64,000 bases of DNA from Nissolia schottii. Its lineage: Eukaryota; Streptophyta; Magnoliopsida; Fabales; Fabaceae. The stretch is from NCBI GenBank assembly GCA_003254905.1, contig QANU01094067.1, positions 397,073 through 461,072 on the forward strand, written 5' to 3'. Of the stretch, positions 1 to 14,700 are shown piece after piece (the stretch's first letter is position 1; each line of letters starts with the position of its first letter). The notes beneath the pieces were generated by a model that saw nothing but the letters and a program-made list of their open reading frames with translations, was not told where the DNA came from and did no database searches. The position numbers and the translations under genes were made by a program.

Positions 1-29
1 GTTTTAATTTGGTTTTTGTGAAAGTGCAG

Positions 30-2016
<1,987 letters not shown>

Positions 2017-3806
2017 TTGAGTGATAATGCAATTTTAGTTTGTTTTAGAATTGCTGTTCTGTTTTACTGAATATTAAGTTTAAACTTCAGTGTACTGTTT
2101 CCACCTAAGCCGAGTAAACCAGTTTTGTTTGACATTCCATGAAAAGGTATCTTGCTCGTAATATGTTTTTGGATTTTGGATAGAGCGTTATCTTGCATTC
2201 GTAAAGATGTTGCTATAATTTTGTCCAACAGATTTCAAGATTTTGTACATGATCCATGTCTACTGGTTATGATTTTGGGTCATGCGCGAATGCCTTCTTT
2301 CGATGTTAGTTGAAAAAGATGAAATTCTAAGCTTGATTTATTGTTGAGAATATTTTTGTAATATTGTATAAAGATTACAGATCCAATCCGTTGAACTGGT
2401 TAGACATTGCAAATTGATACTGATTTTTTTGAAAAAATGTTTTTAAAAAAATATTTAAACAATTTTTTAAAAGTACTCAGAAAATAAGGTAAAATATTTT
2501 TTTTAGCTTTTAATGATGCCTAATTTTAAAAAAAATGGTTTTTACTATTAAATTCCATTTAAAGTAATGTTATACTTTTGTAGCAATTATTCCTAACTGA
2601 TTTTTTAACAAATCTAACAATGACATTTGACAATTTTTGAGATAAAATAGGAAGTAAAAAGTAGGAAGTAATAAGGAATTTTGTTGTCAAATGTCATTTC
2701 TAAATAAAACAAGAATACATTCGATTGCAGGATATAAATTATTTTTAGTTCATTATTTTACTAAGACTACATTATTTGTTAAAATTTTTAATAATTTAAA
2801 TTGCTTTTAATGTTTGGCCTCAAGAAAATTACTTTTAATGTATAAAATTCTAATTCAAATCAATAAATATCTAATTATATTTAGATTATATTTTAAATTT
2901 AAATTAGATCAATTCAATTGAATATTTAGTTGAACAACGTCACTTGTACATCGAAAAATGCTTGACACATCTTCGCAAAGTATGTGGTTCATCACATTTT
3001 TACTCCCTACATTAGATCCATGCTTTTGCGAATGCGGGTGTTAGATGTTTACAAATTTTAGATGTAATAAAAGAAATAACATTATTTAGTATTTGGTATA
3101 ATTGCTCGGGCCGGTAGTAGCATTATTCCAATTCATCTCATAACATCAGAGGTCACTGTATCAAACAGTTTCCTCTGGAAGAACATTGAAGACATTATCC
3201 TCTCAATCCTCAACTTCCTTTGAATGAACAGTTGTCACTGTCTCGTCCAAAGCATATATAGTTAAGTTTGTTCAGCAGACTTTGTCGGCCTTTGCATTAT
3301 TACCTTTAAACTACACCCAATTGCACATTTGTGAAGCCAAATTTGCTTATATGTCTGATGAATGAAGTAATGGCCATTATCAAGGTCATAAAAGCTCAAC
3401 GGGTCGATGCAAGATTTGGGTCAACGATGACTACTTGAGCAACATTTTGTGACCGGCTCAAAAGATTTCATGAATCATGATGACTTAAGTAACTAAGATG
3501 AGGCAATGCTTCCATCTCTTGAGAAATTTAATGCTAAAGAAAAGTGTGAAAAAAAAGGGAGTCCTTTCTGGTTCATGCTTCCATAACTTAAAAACAGTAC
3601 AATGTCAAAAATGACAGCACAAATCCTATGGCTAAAATGTCACTCATTACGAGTCTTTCGGAAGCTAGAACATAAAGATCTGAAATAAGTTACTATGATA
3701 TGTTAAGAGCCTAAAACTCTTATTGGCTTATGATAAAGCTCCCATTTTTACTAGCTAAAATACCGCTAGTTATACTTACAACATGCTGCCTCTAAAATTT
3801 TCTGAC
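2017..3806. other. RPS3A 3' UTR and convergent intergenic DNA
   Basis: The first 250 or so bases are probably the ribosomal gene's 3' UTR (T-rich, several AATAT/AATAA-like signals). The rest is AT-rich DNA leading to the 3' end of the oppositely oriented NET1-type gene. No coding region, RNA gene or clear transposon was recognised. The last few hundred bases probably include the NET1 3' UTR. Confidence 0.5.
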
Positions 3807-6800
3807 TCACTCCTCATGTGTTGAAGGCCTTGAGCATCCACAAAAACACCCTTTATTGCGCCTTTTGCTGCTTTTCTTGCCACTGCGAATGAAGTCCCTC
3901 AGTAATATCACTGTCTTCCCAGAGAACCTGTTTTTCCCTTTGTTCTTCTTTTCATCGGCCAATTTCAGCATAACATATTGGATGTTCTGCACCTCAAACT
4001 GCAACTGTCCTATCTGTTCGGAACCCTTTCGCGCCTGCTCCGCTACTCTTCTTCGGTGCAGTTGTCTGCTCTTTTCCATCTCGGCCGAAGCCACCCTGTT
4101 TGAAGACGGGGCGCTCTCTTCAAGATCCTTTGTCATTTGATCATTAGTGTATGCTAATTTTGCAACAGCTCCCTCAACTTCTTCTATCTGCCTCTTGACT
4201 GTTTCATATTCGTCGTCATTTCCCTTCTTGCTTCTCTTGGTTGTCTCCATTTTCACCTTCAAATCTTGCACAGTCATCTTAAGGACGATCAGTTTCTGCG
4301 CATCCGAAGCAAGCCTTTCCAATACCTTTCTCCTCTTGCCATCTTGTGTTCTCACTTTTATACTTTTCGACAACTGCAGCTTGTCAACCCCCAATTCCCT
4401 TTCTACATCCAATTCCGAGGATGTGTTTTGGAATTTACCTGAATTATTCGACGGGTGGTATGAAATGATTTCCTCTGTTGGAGCAGAACTTTGTCTCATT
4501 GCTTCATTATCCGTTGAATTATCACCGCAGTCCTGCTCTGCAGTTTCCCATAGTTCAAGCATCTGATCATCAGTCCCGCCGCTATTGTCTCGCCTGCATT
4601 TCTTGGAGGCTGGATTATCTGAGATGTGATCAAGAGGAATGTCTTTCATCAATGACCCAATGTCAGACTTTGTTCTCCATGAGTTGAGATAACATGTGCT
4701 CTCATCCTTGAGTTCCTTCTCTACTTTCCTGTTCTCATTTGAATCTTTTGTCACTTTAGTCAGAGATTTTGCATTAACCTTGGCGGCTAGATCTTCTTCC
4801 TTGAAGCGTCTTTCAATTTCTAGCAACATTGACCTTTCAACTGCTCTAATCCTTGCCTTCATGCTCAGCAAATCTGAAACCCCGTCTGGCATCACAGTAC
4901 TCCTATTTTCAGCAGAACTTCGTTCACTATTTTCTTGGAGACAAGTTTCAATTACCACACCCTGGAAAAAACACTTGTGATAAAACAAGGATGAGTCATC
5001 TGCCTAAGCTCAGTTAACAAGAGAAAAGGAAGAAAAAGAAAACAGATGTAGAGCGTAACAGAAGGTTTATTAATTGACTATTTTTCAAAAAACAGAATAC
5101 TACCTTTTGTTCTTGATTGACTGCAACAGAAGGTTTATCGATTTGAAGAAGGGCGGTATGCTCTAAAGAAGCAAAATCCTCTTTCAAAGAACTAATGACA
5201 GGAGTATATGCAGATAACTGGCCCTTCAATCCTCCAACTTCAGTTTCCAGTAGATTGACTCTCTCGGCCATCTGTTCAATCTCCAAGCTTTTTGCCGCAC
5301 TTTCACCTTCAAGTCTCATGCAAACTCCAGTAAGCTCATTGACCTTATTTTCCAACAATGCTTCACTAATGGACGAGATCTGAAGATCAAAATAGAATGT
5401 AGCAGCCTCAGCCTCCCAAAGTGCGAATTCAGTTGTTTTATCCAGCAGCTCTGAACTCAATGTTTCTTCCCTAGCTCTCTGTTGTTCAACTTCACGACGT
5501 AATAATATCATCTCAGACAGGAAATTTCTATTTGCTTCATTAAGGCGTTCAATTTCCTTTTTGTGACTCATGCAACCTTCAGATAGTTCAAGGATCTGCC
5601 TCTCAAGGTTTTCATTGATCATCCTTGAATCTTCTCGTTCAATATTTAATTTCTCAACATTTCTGCAAAACTCTGCATTCAATGTCTCTGCAGCTTTTAG
5701 CCTTTCCTCCATTTCTAACAATTCTGCTTCTTTATTCTTGAGAAGATACTCTGAACTTTCGGCTTGGTGACTTAAATTATCATTTGCATCTTTGGCTTCA
5801 TGCAGATATTTGTCCATCCTCTCAACTGACTCTTTCAGATAGACATTTTCTGCTTCTTTCGCCTCAAACTTCTTCTTTAGCAGACCAAGCTCCTCTTTGA
5901 GGTCATTGTTCATACCGCAAAGGTTGCTGAGATGTTCAGCAAGTTCTTTTTGTTCCAATATCTTCTCAGTGACAAAGCTTTCATAAACCGAAGTAAGGTT
6001 TTTTAGAGCCAATGCCTCATGAAGGATTATACTGCTTTCTTCTTCAACAGCAGACTTGGCATCTTTGAGGTCGAAAACACTCTTAATCAGAGAACTTTTC
6101 TCCTCAAGCACTTTGCAATTTTCTTCCTGAAACACTAGATTTGTTTTTTGCAAATCTACCAACTCCAGATGTAGATCCTCCAATTTGGACTTCAACGTAT
6201 TCTCCTTTTCTTCTCCCTTGGTCACTTCAGACCTCAGTTGCTTGTTCAGCTCCAGAAGCTCAAGGTTATCTTTCTGCAACAGCGCATGCTGCTCTGTCGT
6301 GTCCTCAAACTTTTGCTCCAGGATTTTCTGCTTTAACTCCATTTCCTCTCCCTCAGATTGTTGTTGTGAAAGTAAAGTTAGGAAAACAGAATTCTCTACA
6401 AGTAGCTGCTGCTTCTCCTCTTGGGTTTTCGCAAGAGAACCTTTCAAGCCCTCAATATTATTCACAATATGGGATATAGGCATGTCCTCCTGCTTGATTG
6501 CTTTGTTATGCCCCCCGTCTAGATCAACTTGAAGAGCCCCAAACACTTGACGTATCCCCACTTTAAACTTTCTAAGTTCCTCTAATAAGAACTCTACCTC
6601 TAGTTGTTGCATAAGGTTTTCACTCTCCAACTCAGCGATAACTTTATCAGAAAACTTTGATGCCTCCGCATGTTTTTGGCATTCAAGTAATAAACCCAAG
6701 TTCTTCTGCTCCAATTCTTCAATACATTTTTGCAAGATAAACATCTCAACTTGAGCATTTACAGCTTTATCAAGTTCTTCTTCAAATTCTATCTTTCCCA

Positions 6801-9644
6801 ACCGGCGTTCTTCCTGTAGTTGAAGGACGAGATTCTCCAAACTTGCCAATCGAGCTTCATTAGAATGTTTACTATTAGAATACTTTTGTTTTTTTGCCAA
6901 AAGCAATGCATGAAGCTCTGCTACTTGGTTGACTCTGCTTTCTTTGTCTTTCTCCATATCAGAATATTTTTCTTCTAATTCTGTAAACCTTTTTTCCAGG
7001 TTACCCAGTCTTGCTTCAACACTCTCCAATTGTGATACCAGGATGCTTCTTTCATTTAAAAGATTGTGCTTCTCATTGTTCAGCAAATTGCAGCATTCTT
7101 CCAAGCTACTTGACTTAGCCCTCAAACCTTCAAGCTCAACCTTTGCATCAAAGAGGGACTTCTCCAGCAAGGTATTCTTCTCCAATAGCTTCTGCATACT
7201 TTCAGTGATAGTTTGTAACTGAGAAAGTAAAGCGGATTTCTCAGAAACAAGAATGGATTTATCTTCACGCAGAGCATGGCAGGACTCTTGAAATTTCGTC
7301 ACTGTATCTCTTAATCTATCTAGTTCAGCATTCAAACTTGATAGGGAACATTCCATATTGGCCTTTTCTCTCAAAAGTGTATCCATGTCCTTTGACTTTT
7401 CACGAAGAGCTTCTTTCTCATCTTGTTCCAACTTGCATGCCTCCTTTAGCTTTAAGTTCTCATTTTGTAAATCCTTCACAGATGCCACAAAACAGTTAGG
7501 ATTCAAACCTACAGACCATAGTTCTTCCAGTATTGCCTGATATCTATTATTCAAGCCCTGGATTTCATCCTTTATTTGATGAGATTCTCGTTGGAGGGCA
7601 TTGCTTTCTTCAACTTTTACAGAAAACTCCTGCTCAAGTATCTCTTTGATCTCCTTCAACTTGGAAATTTCCATTTGCTGGTTTTTCAGAGACTTAGTGG
7701 AAGAGAAGTTAAGCTTATGCATTGTCCTGTTTTCTTCCACAATCTGTTGCATTTCTTCCCTGAAACCTTGTTTGGAAAGCTCCAAGTCCTCCAACAGCTG
7801 AAGGCCGTGTTTAAGCTCCAAGGCAAGAGATTTTTGCTCGTCTTGTGATTGCGAGTACGACTTCTGCAGAGTCTCCAGAGTAGATTCAATTTGAATAAAG
7901 TGAGAATGCTCTTCGCGCATCAGATTCTGTAGCCTCTCTAACTCAGTATGCTTATCTAAAAGTTCTTGATCTTTTAGAAAAATCTTCTGCACCAGTTTGT
8001 CAGCCTCCAGCTGAAGAGATCGGTTTGATTTCTCCAACACCTCACAATGTTCTTCAGCAGTCTTTAGTTTTTCAGCCCCAATTTCAATTTCTCTATTCAA
8101 TTGTTCAGAAGTTTCTCGGGCATGCAAAATTTCACTCTCCATTGAAGATATTTTCTCCAAGCACTGGTTGTACAGGAAAGCTACAGCTTCTTTCTCTTCA
8201 TTCATTTCAGCAAGATTTTTCCTCAGTGTTTCAATTTCCAGCTCTGCCCTTTCAATTTGCTCATTTAGCATCTTGGAGTTCTCCTCGGCAAGGGTTACCT
8301 TGGCCTCCAAAACAGATATCTTTTCCAGACATTTTTTATATTGAAGAAGACCAGCATCCTTCTCAGCCTCCAATCTGGCAAGTTCTTGCTTGAGATTTTC
8401 AGCTTCAGTTTCTGCTTTCACAGCTCTCTCATCATATCCCTTTGTGTCCATCTGAGCCATGGACAACATAGTCCCCAGGCGAGCTATCCTTTCCAGACAC
8501 TGGTTGTACTGAACTAGACTAGCGTCCTTCTCAGCATTTAGCTCTACCAGGGCTTCCTTCAATATCTTGGTTTCAATTTCAGCTTTGCTCGCTCGTTCAT
8601 CAAGGCCACCAGCGTCTTCTTGTGCCTTATTAAGCTCTCTTTCCCTTTCAGACAACTTCTCCAAACTCTGCTGATACTGAAGAAAGATAGAATCCTTGTC
8701 AGACTGCATTTCGGCCAGGGCTTCCTTTAAGGTTTGAACTTCATTTTCTGCTCCCCCTGCATGCTCAGACTCAGAATGGTTCTGGGTCTTCACATTCTGT
8801 TTTTCAGCCGATAAATGAGATATTCCAAAAATCTCATTCAGCAGCTTTAGACCCTTTCTGCTTAGACCATCACCTGGCTCCAAGAATGCACAAATTGGAT
8901 GTTGCATTTCCGGTGACTGCGGTTCGACCTCAGGGCCCAAAGCACGACACGGTAAATCATCATTCAACAAGTAATGTGCTTGGTTGGGAAATGCTTCTGC
9001 CATGGTTGTATGGGCCTGCCGTAGTGCCCCTGTTGCATGATCGTACCTCTCTGCTAATGCACGGTATGCTCGGTAGAACTCCTCAACCAATTTCATGAGT
9101 TCTGGGCGCTTCTTATAGTACATCTCTGCCCTTCTTGCAAATGAATCTGCATCCTCTTCAATAAGCTTGATCATTGCTTTGACTTTGGCATCCATTTCTG
9201 TAAAAACACTTAATAACATCACTTAAAGGTTACAAGAGCATGTGGTTTTATGAATTTTTTCACTATGAATGATTGTATTCTGATGTAACCCAGCCTAATA
9301 CATGGCCCACAAGTACTTTTAACATAAAAATTAAATGACCCGCAGGTTAGTGTGCATGGGAGAATTAAATGTATGGATTGTGATCCCAAATTCTAAATTC
9401 CAGCAAACACTTCCTCAACTTAAATGGTAATTTACAGGGCTTTCAATCACTAGTCTATCAACGACAAAAGTGCATCTATCAATAAATTCATGTTCTTGCA
9501 GCACAATGGTAGATTGCAAGATATAGAGGAAGAAGACGAACCTTTAAGATCTTCCTGAAGCCATTTAGAATTCTTTGGGCTAATGTGGCTATCCCACCAC
9601 CAAGAATATAAGCGCCTGGACTCAGAATGTAACATTGTTGCCAT
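3807..9644 (-). CDS. NET1: NETWORKED 1-like actin-binding protein (NAB domain, long coiled coil)
   Basis: NET1 proteins bind actin filaments through an N-terminal NAB (KIP1-like) domain and sit at membranes such as plasma membrane and plasmodesmata. Coding exons on the minus strand are 9644-9542, 9197-5104 and 4961-3807, giving 1783 residues. The start is the [20 protein letters not shown] Met. The first intron splits a Glu codon and the second is phase 0; both are GT-AG. The NAB domain covers about residues 10-100 ([20 protein letters not shown], then [19 protein letters not shown] and [13 protein letters not shown]). A conserved [10 protein letters not shown] motif follows near 150, then about 1200 residues of heptad-rich coiled coil. 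The C-terminal region holds the [16 protein letters not shown] block, the [14 protein letters not shown] block and a final [10 protein letters not shown] tail, all typical of NET1. Length matches the family (about 1700-1800). Which NET1 paralogue it is cannot be settled by eye. Confidence 0.95.
8059..8730 (-). repeat. Four 56-residue coiled-coil repeats inside the NET1 gene
   Basis: Four in-frame units start at residues 191, 247, 303 and 359, spaced exactly 56 residues (8 heptads) apart. Each follows the pattern L(K/R)xxLAxLxxEKDAxLxQYxxCLEKI. They are diverged at the DNA level, so this is an old protein repeat rather than a recent tandem duplication. Confidence 0.85.
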
Positions 9645-10914
9645 GACTCCAACAAAGAACAACAGCACAGCTGGTTTTGATTTGGCAAAAGCCTGATACT
9701 GGATCCAGGCCAGACTATCAGTCTATAGATTTCCACCCCCAATGTTTATCTAATTTGAGACTCTTTAGGTCTGTTTGTCCTCTTCTTTTACCTAACATTG
9801 AATAATACAAGAATAGCTCAGATTCGTTAACTCCAAACATTGCTTTCATGGTTAAATCCATAAGAAAGTTAGAAACTCCTAAAACATGGCTGAAGCATTA
9901 CCTGCTCAACTGGATTCAGCTCCACTATGTTTATGTACATAGAACTTCTGGTTTCATCTGCTCCCACAATTAAAAATCAGGGGCAGCTGTCCAAAAAGAA
10001 AAAGGGACAAGAAATAGTAAAAAGAAGGTGAGCAGCAAAATCAGATATAAGACAACCCCTGCCCCCAAAATTTACACGCAAAAAAATGGAAAATATATGG
10101 AACGTACATTTATCACCTATCTCTTCTTCTCCTTTCTGTTCTCTTTCTTCTGGATAGATTCAGTATGCAGTAGGCACCAAGAGATCCTGAAAGTAACCAG
10201 CAAAAAATTCATACTCACCAGTAGAGGAAATCCACCACTACTCTGCATTGGTATGATCAAATGCACCGTGGTTACTAATTACTAACAAAATATGAACCAT
10301 ACCATCCAGAACAAGAAGGTGCGAAAAAGAAGAATAGTAGTGTTAAAAAAAAGGCTACAGGCACGGAAAAAGCAAGTAACAGTGACATCAAAAAGGAAGA
10401 AAAGACATTATTCACGAGCTAAACAAATGGAAGAGCTCATTAAAAACGGGAACTTTAAGGGAGAGAGCTACGAGATCAGAAACTTACCAAGTGAAATAAA
10501 CTTGACTGTAACACTCAAAGGAGACACACAATCATCAAACAAAGCAAATGGGCATGAACAAAACCACAAAAAGCACCGAACTTTGATCCGTTTTGCATCA
10601 GCCAAACCCCAAGACCAAGAGCAGCTTGGAATCTGACAATGGGGACCTCATCAGCGGCTGAGATAACAGGAACACCTTAACCCCATCTCTCTCTCTCTCT
10701 CTCTCTCTTACCACTGAACCACCCTTCTTTCTCTCTCTAGGAGATGGGGTTCTTGGGAATTATGTCTCTAGCGTGCTGGTTCTGACACCAGTTACTCGTC
10801 AGCTGTAAAAAGGGACCATTTTTTCAGAGTGAGAAACCAAAAAAGAATGAGTTTTTTTGTTTGCTGCTGATCATTTTTTCTCTCTTAAATGGAATGCGTG
10901 GGCGTGAATGCAAT
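9645..10914 (-). other. Probable leader, leader introns and promoter of the NET1-type gene
   Basis: No second gene is recognisable in this stretch. Read on the minus strand it runs upstream of the NET1 start codon. It contains possible splice acceptors close to the start codon and a CT/GA-rich block near 10680-10740, as is common in plant first exons. The true transcription start and leader splicing cannot be fixed from sequence alone. A lysine-rich reading frame on the plus strand at 10292-10636 has no family resemblance and is treated as chance. Confidence 0.4.
10686..10708. repeat. (CT)n microsatellite
   Basis: About 11-12 uninterrupted CT units upstream of the NET1-type gene. GA/CT tracts of this kind are common in plant promoters and leaders. 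Confidence 0.95.
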
Positions 10915-11461
10915 CTGAATCTGAATACCCCTAAACAACATTAATTATGAGATTTTGCACTTAAATGCTATGATTATGTTTCAGTTTATCTTAAAATTAT
11001 TTGTTCATGAGTAGAACGCAGTAGTCTTTAGGTTCTTCGCTGTCTGTCATAGTTATTTTCAACCATTAAGTTTAAAAAAATTAAGTTAGTAGCAAGTGAT
11101 TAATGGACCCTTATTTGCTTATTCCTATTTTTATCATTCTTATCTTGTTATTCACATTTTACTTTTTTACCCCTCCGTCGTTCTTACCTTATCTGTAAAC
11201 TCATTCCCTCTCTCCATTCATAATTACAATGCTATCAGTTATGATGGTTCCTTATTTGATGTGATTAAAAGAGGGTTTAATTTCAACCGGTTTTAAATTA
11301 TTTTCTTCCCGTTGTCATGAAATTAAATTTTCCTAAAAGCCCTTGACCAAATTCATGTTGATTTTTCAAATGAATTTGAATATAAAGTTTCACAACTTAA
11401 TGCTAATTAATATTTTTATATATGCTAATTTATATTATAGCCTCCGTTCCAGATATAACAA
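10915..11461. repeat. Dispersed direct duplicate, copy A
   Basis: This block is clearly related to 15906-16320 in the same orientation. Shared stretches in the same order include TGAATCTGAATA, TTGCACTTAAAT, TTAAAATTATTTGTT, CACTGTCTGTCAT-like sequence, CTTCCCGTTGTCATGAAATT and ATAGCCTCCG. Copy A is about 130 bp longer because it keeps a middle segment that copy B lacks. It lies directly upstream of the NET1-type gene. No coding capacity is evident. Confidence 0.85.
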
Positions 11462-14289
11462 AAAGTAAAAAATAAAAGCATCCTGAATATAAAATATAAC
11501 AATAATAAAAGAAACTATTTCTTTGTTCATATTTTTCAAAACAATATTGTAATAAGATCAATGGGTAATTATTACTTTAAACATTGTCAAACTGAATTTA
11601 AATTATTGTTATTTTAACAAAGGTCAAGTGGATAAAACATTGCCAAATTGAATTTAAATCGTTATTAAATAGGCCCATGGTTCAAATTACTTTAATTTTT
11701 ACTAGTTTGATAATGGTTAAAATTTTATTTAACCATATTTAATTAAATTATGGTAGAACCTACTTAAATTTCATTTCTTATCTTTTAACAGTTTAATTTA
11801 ATGTAAGAAACTAAAATAAAAAATATATATTTATTTATTAATGAAGATTAAAGTTCAAATCATTATAACCAACCAAAAGTTTGTATATAAAATTCAAATT
11901 TAATTACTTACAAAATGCATCTGCAATTATATAGTGTTAAAACATTTATATTATTTCATCTGTGTTGAACGTATAAACAATTTTTCATTTTGGTTCATGC
12001 CCATCGTTTTCCTTTCTCACATGCACTTTTTTACAAGACCGACAGGCGAAAGTGTGGAGGAATTGACGTATTGTGAGGAAAAAGGCGAGCATATCAAATA
12101 GATATTATTTTTGTAATTTAATTGAAAAGTTATGTTGTTTTATATATCTATTCCTATTCAATTTTCATAATGCAAACCTAATGTCATTTTCATAGTGAAA
12201 ACGACTGAGATAACATGATATAAGGTATAAGTATGATAATACATATTTTCTTACTAAGTTTTGAAAGAGAGATGCCGTATGCTAACATTAACTGTAAACA
12301 AAATTGATTTTGCAAACAACGCCAATTAAACTCTAAACAAAATGCAGAGACTAATTTTACCTTCAAAATATACTGTATAATAATTTTCTAACTTTAGATT
12401 CTATAATAAAATGGTGATTTCTTAGTTACTCCATGGGATAAATACTTATGATATTTAATTTATTAATTTTTTATAATTTTTATATTAGTGTTATTATTTC
12501 ATGATCTAATATAACATATTAATGAATTATATGATCTAATATGATAATTAATACTTTTCAATATAATATTTATAGAGAATTACATTATAAACTCAAATGG
12601 TTTGCATATCTCTAAATCTTTTATAAGTTGAATTTTTAAATGATTTGATTAATAAAAAATTTATTATAATCATACAAAACATAACATAATGACAAAAATT
12701 GATAAATTTAATTATAAAAATTAATAAGTTTAGTTATAAAAATTATAAAAAAATAGATAAATTAAGTATTATAGATATTTACTCAATAATGTAGTAAAAA
12801 ATCACCAGATAAAATATATTTGTGCACTACGAGCGATATGATAATGATTCTTCCCAATCCATAGTTGGATACAAAAGGGATGTCCCACCGGCCACCGTAG
12901 GTTATAATTATTCAGAGTGAACCGAGAGGAAATAGCTCTTGTGGTGGTTCACACCACACTTGTAGTTGTATGGTGATCATTGCAACCTAGCGTCAATTAA
13001 TATTGAGACATGGTACAAAATCATAAATACAGTTGGAAAAATACATTATGGTAGGTTAAGAGGTTTTATAACGTGGATTTTAGTCTTTTAAGAACTACTA
13101 AATAAGATATATTTTATAAATAAAGTACACTTCTCTAATCAAATTAATCATATTCAGTATGTTAATAAAGAAATACAGTATATTAGTCAGACTACTTGAG
13201 TAAAATAATTTTAAGAAAATTGGGTTTAAGTCATAAATAATTTCACGGGTCAATGTTTTTTCTACTTAATCCATGATTTTTTCCATGATTCAAGATGAAA
13301 ATAAATAAAATTAATTTTTAAAAAAAATTATAAAGAAGAAGAAGAAGAAGAAAGAACCAGTCAAACATTGGGCATGTGATTTGCTGCAAACCTAATTAGG
13401 GTGGGCATATTCCATTGTGTGCTCAATCACAACACCGTCGATTTAATGAACGACACATGCTCGTGATCTTAGGAGATCGATCTTGACCGTGCATTTTCTC
13501 AACCACGTAAAACTGTGTGGCCCACTGCCCATGTGACAAATTGCCAATTTTATGTAGAATATTATATTATAACTGCATATACAATATCTCAAACTCGGAA
13601 CATTACTTGAGCGATACCAAGCCGCTTACTACTTGGATCAACCCCGTTGGTATAGTCAGCTTTTTTTTTTTGTCAAGCTTGTAGGCACTGTTAACACAGG
13701 AGTGACGGGACTATCAATTGTTTGGATGGGTTAAATAACGAAAAATGGCGAAAAACGAAACAAAAAATGACTTATATAATAGTCTCTTGTTTGGATAAGT
13801 TTAAATAAGAGAATAGAAGGTTCTTTTCATTCGTTTTCTCTCAAAATATTTTTTTTATAAGATTAAGAGAAGAGTTATTGCAAAAGCAAAATTAAAAGGC
13901 AATGATGAGCATTACAATAATTATCAAGTCACCGACTTAAAAAATAATACGGTAAAATATAAAAAACATCATTACAAACTCTAGATTAATGTTATTCATC
14001 AATGTTTACAATAATTTGGGCATTACACCATTGGTTCAAGTTACAATACTAAAAACATTACACATAAAAATAAGGCTATGCTAACAAAAAGCAACTCCTC
14101 GTTATCATTCTTAAACATTCTTAGGAGATTTAACAACCTTTGATGCAAACATACTCATACTAAATAAAAGATTATGAGTACCTAATATTAAAATTATACA
14201 ATTTAAGTTAAAATCGCAATTAAGACGATGCAATTTTTCAACTAACACCTCATAAAAATAACAACAATAATCATCAAATTCTTATGTAA
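11462..14289. other. AT-rich intergenic DNA
   Basis: No gene, RNA gene or structured transposon was recognised. The DNA is rich in A/T runs, with a short GAAGAA tract near 13335-13355. The part after about 13860 might extend the LINE remnant that follows, but nothing readable supports this. Confidence 0.5.
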
Positions 14290-14620
14290 TGGATGTTATA
14301 GCAATCCTTTTTATACATGTTTTCTTCATTATGACAGCCAAAATTTTGCATTTCATTTTGTATCTTTTAGGCATACTACTTTTTCTTTAAATGTAAGGTC
14401 ATTTCTTGATCTCCAAATAACCCAACCTATCTTTCCCTTTTGCCCATTTTCCTTTTCAGAACATATATATGCTTTCATCCATGTTTCAAAACACAATTTT
14501 ACAAAACCTAAATTCACTCGGGAGACCTCCCATTTCTGTTGCTACATAACCTGAATATTTTGAGGTAAACAACATTGAAAAAACAGATGATCAAACACAT
14601 TTAAGATCCTATTGCGGTAA
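14290..14620 (-). mobile_element. LINE remnant: end of the reverse-transcriptase polyprotein (zf-RVT region)
   Basis: Translated on the minus strand, the stretch opens DHLFFQCCLPQNIQVM, hits a TAG, then continues in the same frame with QQKWEVSRVNLGFVK, a run ending FETWMKAYICS, and IGWVIWRSRNDLTFKEK. A DHLFFxC motif followed by a W-rich segment and an IWRxRN motif is typical of the zf-RVT region at the end of plant LINE ORF2 proteins. Only about 110 residues remain, with at least one in-frame stop and no flanking reverse transcriptase, so it is a dead fragment. It ends about 80 bp from the small Mutator-like element. Confidence 0.65.
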
Positions 14621-14700
14621 TATACCAAATTTTTTAAGCCTATCATTTGTATTTAGTCCCCTAATTTCCTGTAAGTAGAAATGATTTAACTCATTTGTTA

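Noticed and set aside
5195-9098. Many plus-strand open frames opposite the NET1 gene
   Set aside because: They are antisense shadows of the long coiled-coil exon (Leu/Ser/Phe-rich), with no independent support.
10292-10636. Lysine-rich open frame of 114 codons on the plus strand
   Set aside because: It lies in the leader or promoter region of the NET1-type gene, is low in complexity and resembles no protein family.
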